64,000 nucleotides of DNA, taken from positions 47,323,601-47,387,600 of the forward strand of contig NC_092461.1 of assembly GCF_047495875.1 (NCBI RefSeq). Direction: 5' to 3'. A model generated the notes under the pieces. The model was not told the DNA's origin, did no database searches, and worked only from the letters and a program-made list of their open reading frames with translations. This stretch comes from Pithys albifrons albifrons. Taxonomy: Eukaryota; Chordata; Aves; Passeriformes; Thamnophilidae. Numbering within the stretch: position 1 is the first letter of the stretch; each line of letters starts with the position of its first letter. Of the stretch, positions 59,501-64,000 are shown piece by piece. A program made the translations under genes and the position numbers.

Positions 59501-62500
59501 AAAATGTTAGTTTACATATTTTGGCTTTTAATAAACTAAATATAAATTACTTTAAGCCTTTAGTTTATTCCTCGGTTAGAGAATGTAAACCACCATTGCT
59601 CAAGTCATGCTGGTTTATAAGCACACACACACAGGAAAGAAAACAGAAATATTGGTACATATGTTTAGGAAAATTAACTACAGTTGAACAAAGTGGCCCA
59701 GATGGCAAGTGGTGGTACCTGCATGCATTCTGCAACCCTGGTGGCAGAAGCACGCTCTGGGTCCACACCTTCTCCCAGAGGCCCCTGCTAGCAGGCATCC
59801 CTGCCAGAAATTACAGTTTCCCAGCAGGGCGTGGGCAAACTCTGGAAAATAGGAGCAGGAGCACACTGTATCATCTCCCATGAGACCATGATAAAAGAGG
59901 GCAAGTCACTCACCGAGTCAACTGAGTATCAGATTTTGTCTGTGATTCAGTTTATCTTTTGTATTATATTTTTACTGACTGCTCTATGTCTGTGACATCA
60001 CTATTGTATTTTGCAATAGCCAAATGCAGGTAAAGGCAAGAAGAGATCATTCTTTCTGCAAAAACAGTCTTACCTTTTCTCTTTTTCACTAAATAGTTTA
60101 AAAATGAAAATAACTGTCTCCAAGATGTTGCCTTATCTCAACCCTACCTTTTTCCCTAGTTTTCTTCCCCATATGTAAGGATGCTGCTGGGAATTTTTTA
60201 TTCATTAGAAAAAAGATCAAGACTAATCTAGCAACAGTAGTAAAAGCTATTCCCTCCAAGAATAGTTCACACTGATCTTCTGTTATATGACAGAGATTTT
60301 AAATACTTTGAAAAATTGCTCACAAAAGGCTGACTCTAAATTGCCACCTTTCAGTTGCATATGGAAGAGTCACACAATACTTCATCTGACAACTAAACCA
60401 CAATTTCAAAAAAAAAAAAAAATTAAGCCTTCCCATTCAAATTAAACTATTATTTCCAAGTAGTATGTGCAATAAAACCTAAAAATTTTGCAAGAAATCT
60501 AGGTTAAAGCATTTTTTTAGACTTTATGGAAGAAGAAAAAGTTGAGAAAATAGAAGAATCCACACAAAAATACACATTTGAAAGGGAGCCAAAGTCACAG
60601 AAACACTCAAGACATGTTATATGACATAGGACATGGAACACTCTAAAATTTTGTGTACATACCTAAACACACTAAAAAACATTTCCAAAGGAGTCACTAT
60701 TTAACATACCACTGGTCAACTCAGTTCCTCTTCAAAACAAGTAACTTCAAAACAAGCTGCACAAAAATAAGGGTTTGGATTAATATCTTCTCCAAATGGA
60801 GTTTTCAACTTAATGAATAACAAGTAGCATGAAATCTTGCAGCGAAAATTATACCCGCTCAATTCTGAACAGAAGAAGTAGCACAGAGACAAACAGAACA
60901 CTTCAGGTTGCACTAAGCACCCTAAATACATGCTCCTTCTAAAATAGTCTTTATCCTAAGCACTTGGAAGGACATTGCATGATGAATGACTCAAGATATT
61001 AACACCAGATCATTCATTAAAAAACAGACTACAGAATTTCTAAGGCAATGTGGCATGACAAAGCCTGAGCTGTATGAAAAGAAAAAACCCTATCAAACTT
61101 CCTAACAAAAGCCTGTAAAATCAGTTCAGGGCTTATCCTGTACACAGAAATTTGTTTCACTCAAAGAGAACAAGCAGACCAATTCCACAGCAGGTAGCTT
61201 CTTGACTAAGAAAATAGATGTCATAAAGTCACTCTTAAGAAGAATTAAAATGTAAAGCAAATTAAAATTCACCACTTCAGTAATGAAGCAGCACACAGGT
61301 TTATTTTGCCAAATGACAGATTTTGTAGAAAATATTTCAATCACACTGACAAGGAAGTAATTGAGTAAGAACTATAGCCCTTTGAAAAGTAGGAGGCATG
61401 AGATTCACATTTAGACACTCAGAGAATTTAACATCCTAACTAGAGAAATTCAAAAGCAGGCTATATGGATTCCAAAAGAATCAATGTAAAACATCTCACT
61501 GGAAAAATGCTCAATGTTATCTTGCTTCTAAAGTCTACCAACTTTGTGGCCAAACACCTAAGAATGACTCTGCTTTTAATTTTTCTATAACATGTACACA
61601 AACAAAAAGAAAGTGACAGAATTGAATTACCAACACTGGCACTTAGAAAACATAAAACAAATTCACCATTTTCAAGCTTAATCTGAAAAATAAAGACATG
61701 GTATTTGTGAGGAATAATTTTTAAGATAATAAGGTATTATGTCAAGTAGTTACTTGTCATGTATGGATTTAAAGACAGACACCTTCATGGGGGAATTCAA
61801 GAGCAGAGGTCTAATTTAGCTACTAGGTAGCTAATGCAGAATAAAATGATGGAGCCTGCAGAGACTGTACATTGTGCTCTGGCATGCAACATTCTGTCTG
61901 ATTTCAACAGTCATCAACATGCACAGCTCTTACTGGCTTCAATAAAGGTCAAAATATTTTTGAACTTCTAAAAATTAGTAGGAATTTAGCATTGCAGAAA
62001 TCAAGCATAGCAATGATGGAATTCCATTCTGTTTAGGAAGAGCTAAGACCACGAATCTGTAACTGCAAAAAGTTATCAGCACAGACCCTACACTGCTTTG
62101 ACCTCAGCAATGCAACAGAGGAGCCAACAATATGAACATTTTATTGAGATATTTCTTTGGTTTTCTGGTCAATTACATGTATAGGCATAAGACAGGAGTC
62201 AGAAGCACCACACATACTCTTAAGTCATTCTGTTCTGCTTTTATCACTAGGAAGCTACCAATACCAGAGTTTTCTTATTTCAAAGATAATTTATGACATG
62301 ACACTTAAATTCTCTTGAAGCCCTAGTTTCTATCTGGTGAAGCTGTAATTCCACTAAAATTTCAAAAGATAGATGTTCTAATTATTCTGATTTTTCAGAA
62401 AAGCTTGAAACCAGGGAGTGTTACTACTGCTTTCTGAACCTGACTATACCAATCTCATCCTTTGAGAACCAATTCTGAAAAACTACTTGGGACTGAAAGC

Positions 62501-64000
62501 AGCATGAAAACAGAGAAGGGACTGAAATAAACTTTGACGAATTCAGACAGATTTGCACTATATAATTAAAATTTAAGATGCTGAATGACAGCAAATGGTA
62601 GTTCAAAAGACAGATCTCAGGGAGAAACCTCATGGGAAAACATGATGAAAATGGCAAGTACTTCAATTTTAAGATGGATTTGCAATTATCTATTTGTGAT
62701 TGTTGATAATACCTTAAAATCAATACGAAAGAAGGGAAACATGTGGTGCCTGTATTCAAGTCTCCATTTGCAGAGTTTTAAGGTTTATAAAGTGCTCACG
62801 GGGGACATTTCAACTACAATACCAAAGAAGAAAATTGGACCTAATTATGCCTTTGTTACCAAAGTCAATTATACAGTTAATTCTTTTCTAATTAAAACTT
62901 AGAATTGGTTTTAACATTTTTTCTCACTTTTTTCCTAATAAACATGTATTTAGTTGCTTCTTAAAGGTCTAGCTTTTTTTACAAGTGATTAATAACAGAA
63001 AAACAATCAAAAAGATAAAGTAACTCCTTACTTTTATTATTATATTAAACTCTATACACAATCATTTTGATAATAAACGTGCTGCTTGCTCAAGTGCTAC
63101 TAAAATGACATTGGACATTCAGTCCACTCTTTAAAGTCTACTTTTTTGTACTACAAGAGAATTGAAATCAGGATTGAACAAAGACATTACATATTTCCTA
63201 CAGAACTTTTTGACAGATCACTGAAAAAATGTCAGAAACCTGGCTGCTTTAGGGGGATTGTTCTCAGCAGGTTAAAACAGGAGCTGACCAATATGGGAAC
63301 TTCCTAGATCTCATTAGTGAAGAAGAGTTATGTACTCTTGCAGTTCCAGGTGGAAGTCCAAAGGAGAGCCTACACATGCGTCATCCTGAAGCTTAGCACT
63401 GTTCTTTTTTTAGCCAGAAGGGGCTTATCCTATTACCCTTCTTAGCTGTGATGTCCACACAGAAACAGAGAACAGCATCATCCCAAAACGTACAGGCAGG
63501 ACACAGGAAACAGGCAACTCAGATGCCCTTTTGTCTTCCAAATGCCTAACTGGACTCTGTTGTTAGTTCAGCTTTGTGCATCTCATTGATGTAAAATCAT
63601 ACTGCTTCCCATTCTCTTAATTCAGGTTAAATTGATATGCTGTCATAATTAAGCCCATGCCTATGAGTTTTAAAAATTCATATGGCTTTGTTCAACTACA
63701 GTGAAAGTCACTATTTTTTCTGCCTGTCAGGATGCACATGCTAGTTTTTCACCAGCATCTGATGAATAATTCAAGCTTTCTGTACTTGTGCACAAATTGT
63801 TTCCTCTAATTTATTTCAGGTATTGCACCATGACTATTACAAGCAGTTTTCACATAATTTCAGGCTGCTGGCATTAGGCACTTTTTCCAGCAATATTCAA
63901 CTGTAGCACCTGCACAGGGATTCAGGGCATAAGAGGAACAAGATTGACAGAGTACATTCTTACCAAAATTACTTCACCGCTATTCCAACAGAATATACGA
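56584..64000. other. Unassigned AT-rich DNA, no gene seen
   Basis: No exon, RNA gene or mobile element is recognised to the end of the window. It includes a short TG/CA-alternating tract at about 56776-56812 and an A15 run at 60408-60422. Reading frames such as 57243-57503 and 62585-62902 show no known domain. Confidence 0.5.

Noticed and set aside
1..64000. CRISPR arrays, operons, phage or bacterial defence genes
   Set aside because: The sequence is avian nuclear DNA. No regularly spaced repeats and no bacterial gene structure are present.

Overview
This window is vertebrate nuclear DNA, almost certainly from a bird and probably a passerine. It is AT-rich and CpG-poor, and no open reading frame looks like a normal protein-coding exon. 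What can be recognised is mostly avian retroelement debris: many CR1 LINE fragments, a SINE joining a tRNA-Ile-like head to a CR1-like tail (the layout I recall for the zebra finch TguSINE1 family), and endogenous-retrovirus LTR pieces. I cannot say whether the window is intergenic or lies in a large intron. There are no bacterial-style operons, no CRISPR array and no defence system.

Layout. 1-9029: unassigned AT-rich DNA. 9030-16010: three antisense CR1 3' ends (about 9.0, 13.8-14.4 and 15.6-16.0 kb) separated by unassigned DNA. 16.0-24.8 kb: mostly unassigned, with a two-copy 77-bp tandem duplication at 17912-18065. 24.8-26.0 kb: a CR1 remnant, then a tRNA-Leu(CAG) gene or pseudogene with a Pol III terminator. 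26.0-30.4 kb: unassigned, including a 144-codon reading frame with a membrane-like segment (weak candidate). 30.38-32.53 kb: the longest CR1 here, antisense, with degraded endonuclease and reverse transcriptase; the RT catalytic part is deleted. 32.93-33.08 kb: the SINE. 35.95-36.58 kb: an apparently complete solo LTR with 5-bp target-site duplications. 41.40-41.71 kb: a 5S-rRNA-headed SINE-like element followed by an unusually CpG-rich tail. 42.6-43.4 kb: CR1, then a GC-richer unassigned block to 44.0 kb. 45.4-46.8 kb: a CR1 fragment and the only CR1 in the + orientation. 50.1-51.2 kb: a poly-G run, a short tandem repeat and a second ERV LTR fragment. 53.1-54.2 kb: very old CR1 remnants. 55.07 kb: a 37-base A tract. 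56.3 kb: a CR1 end. 56.6-64.0 kb: nothing recognised.

The elements do not form a pathway. Two places stand out. One is the 5S-headed element, where the 5S part has lost nearly all CpGs while the tail keeps nine in about 133 bp, which may mean the tail was retained for a function. The other is the tRNA-Leu copy, which differs from the form I recall only by CpG transitions, all compatible with folding.
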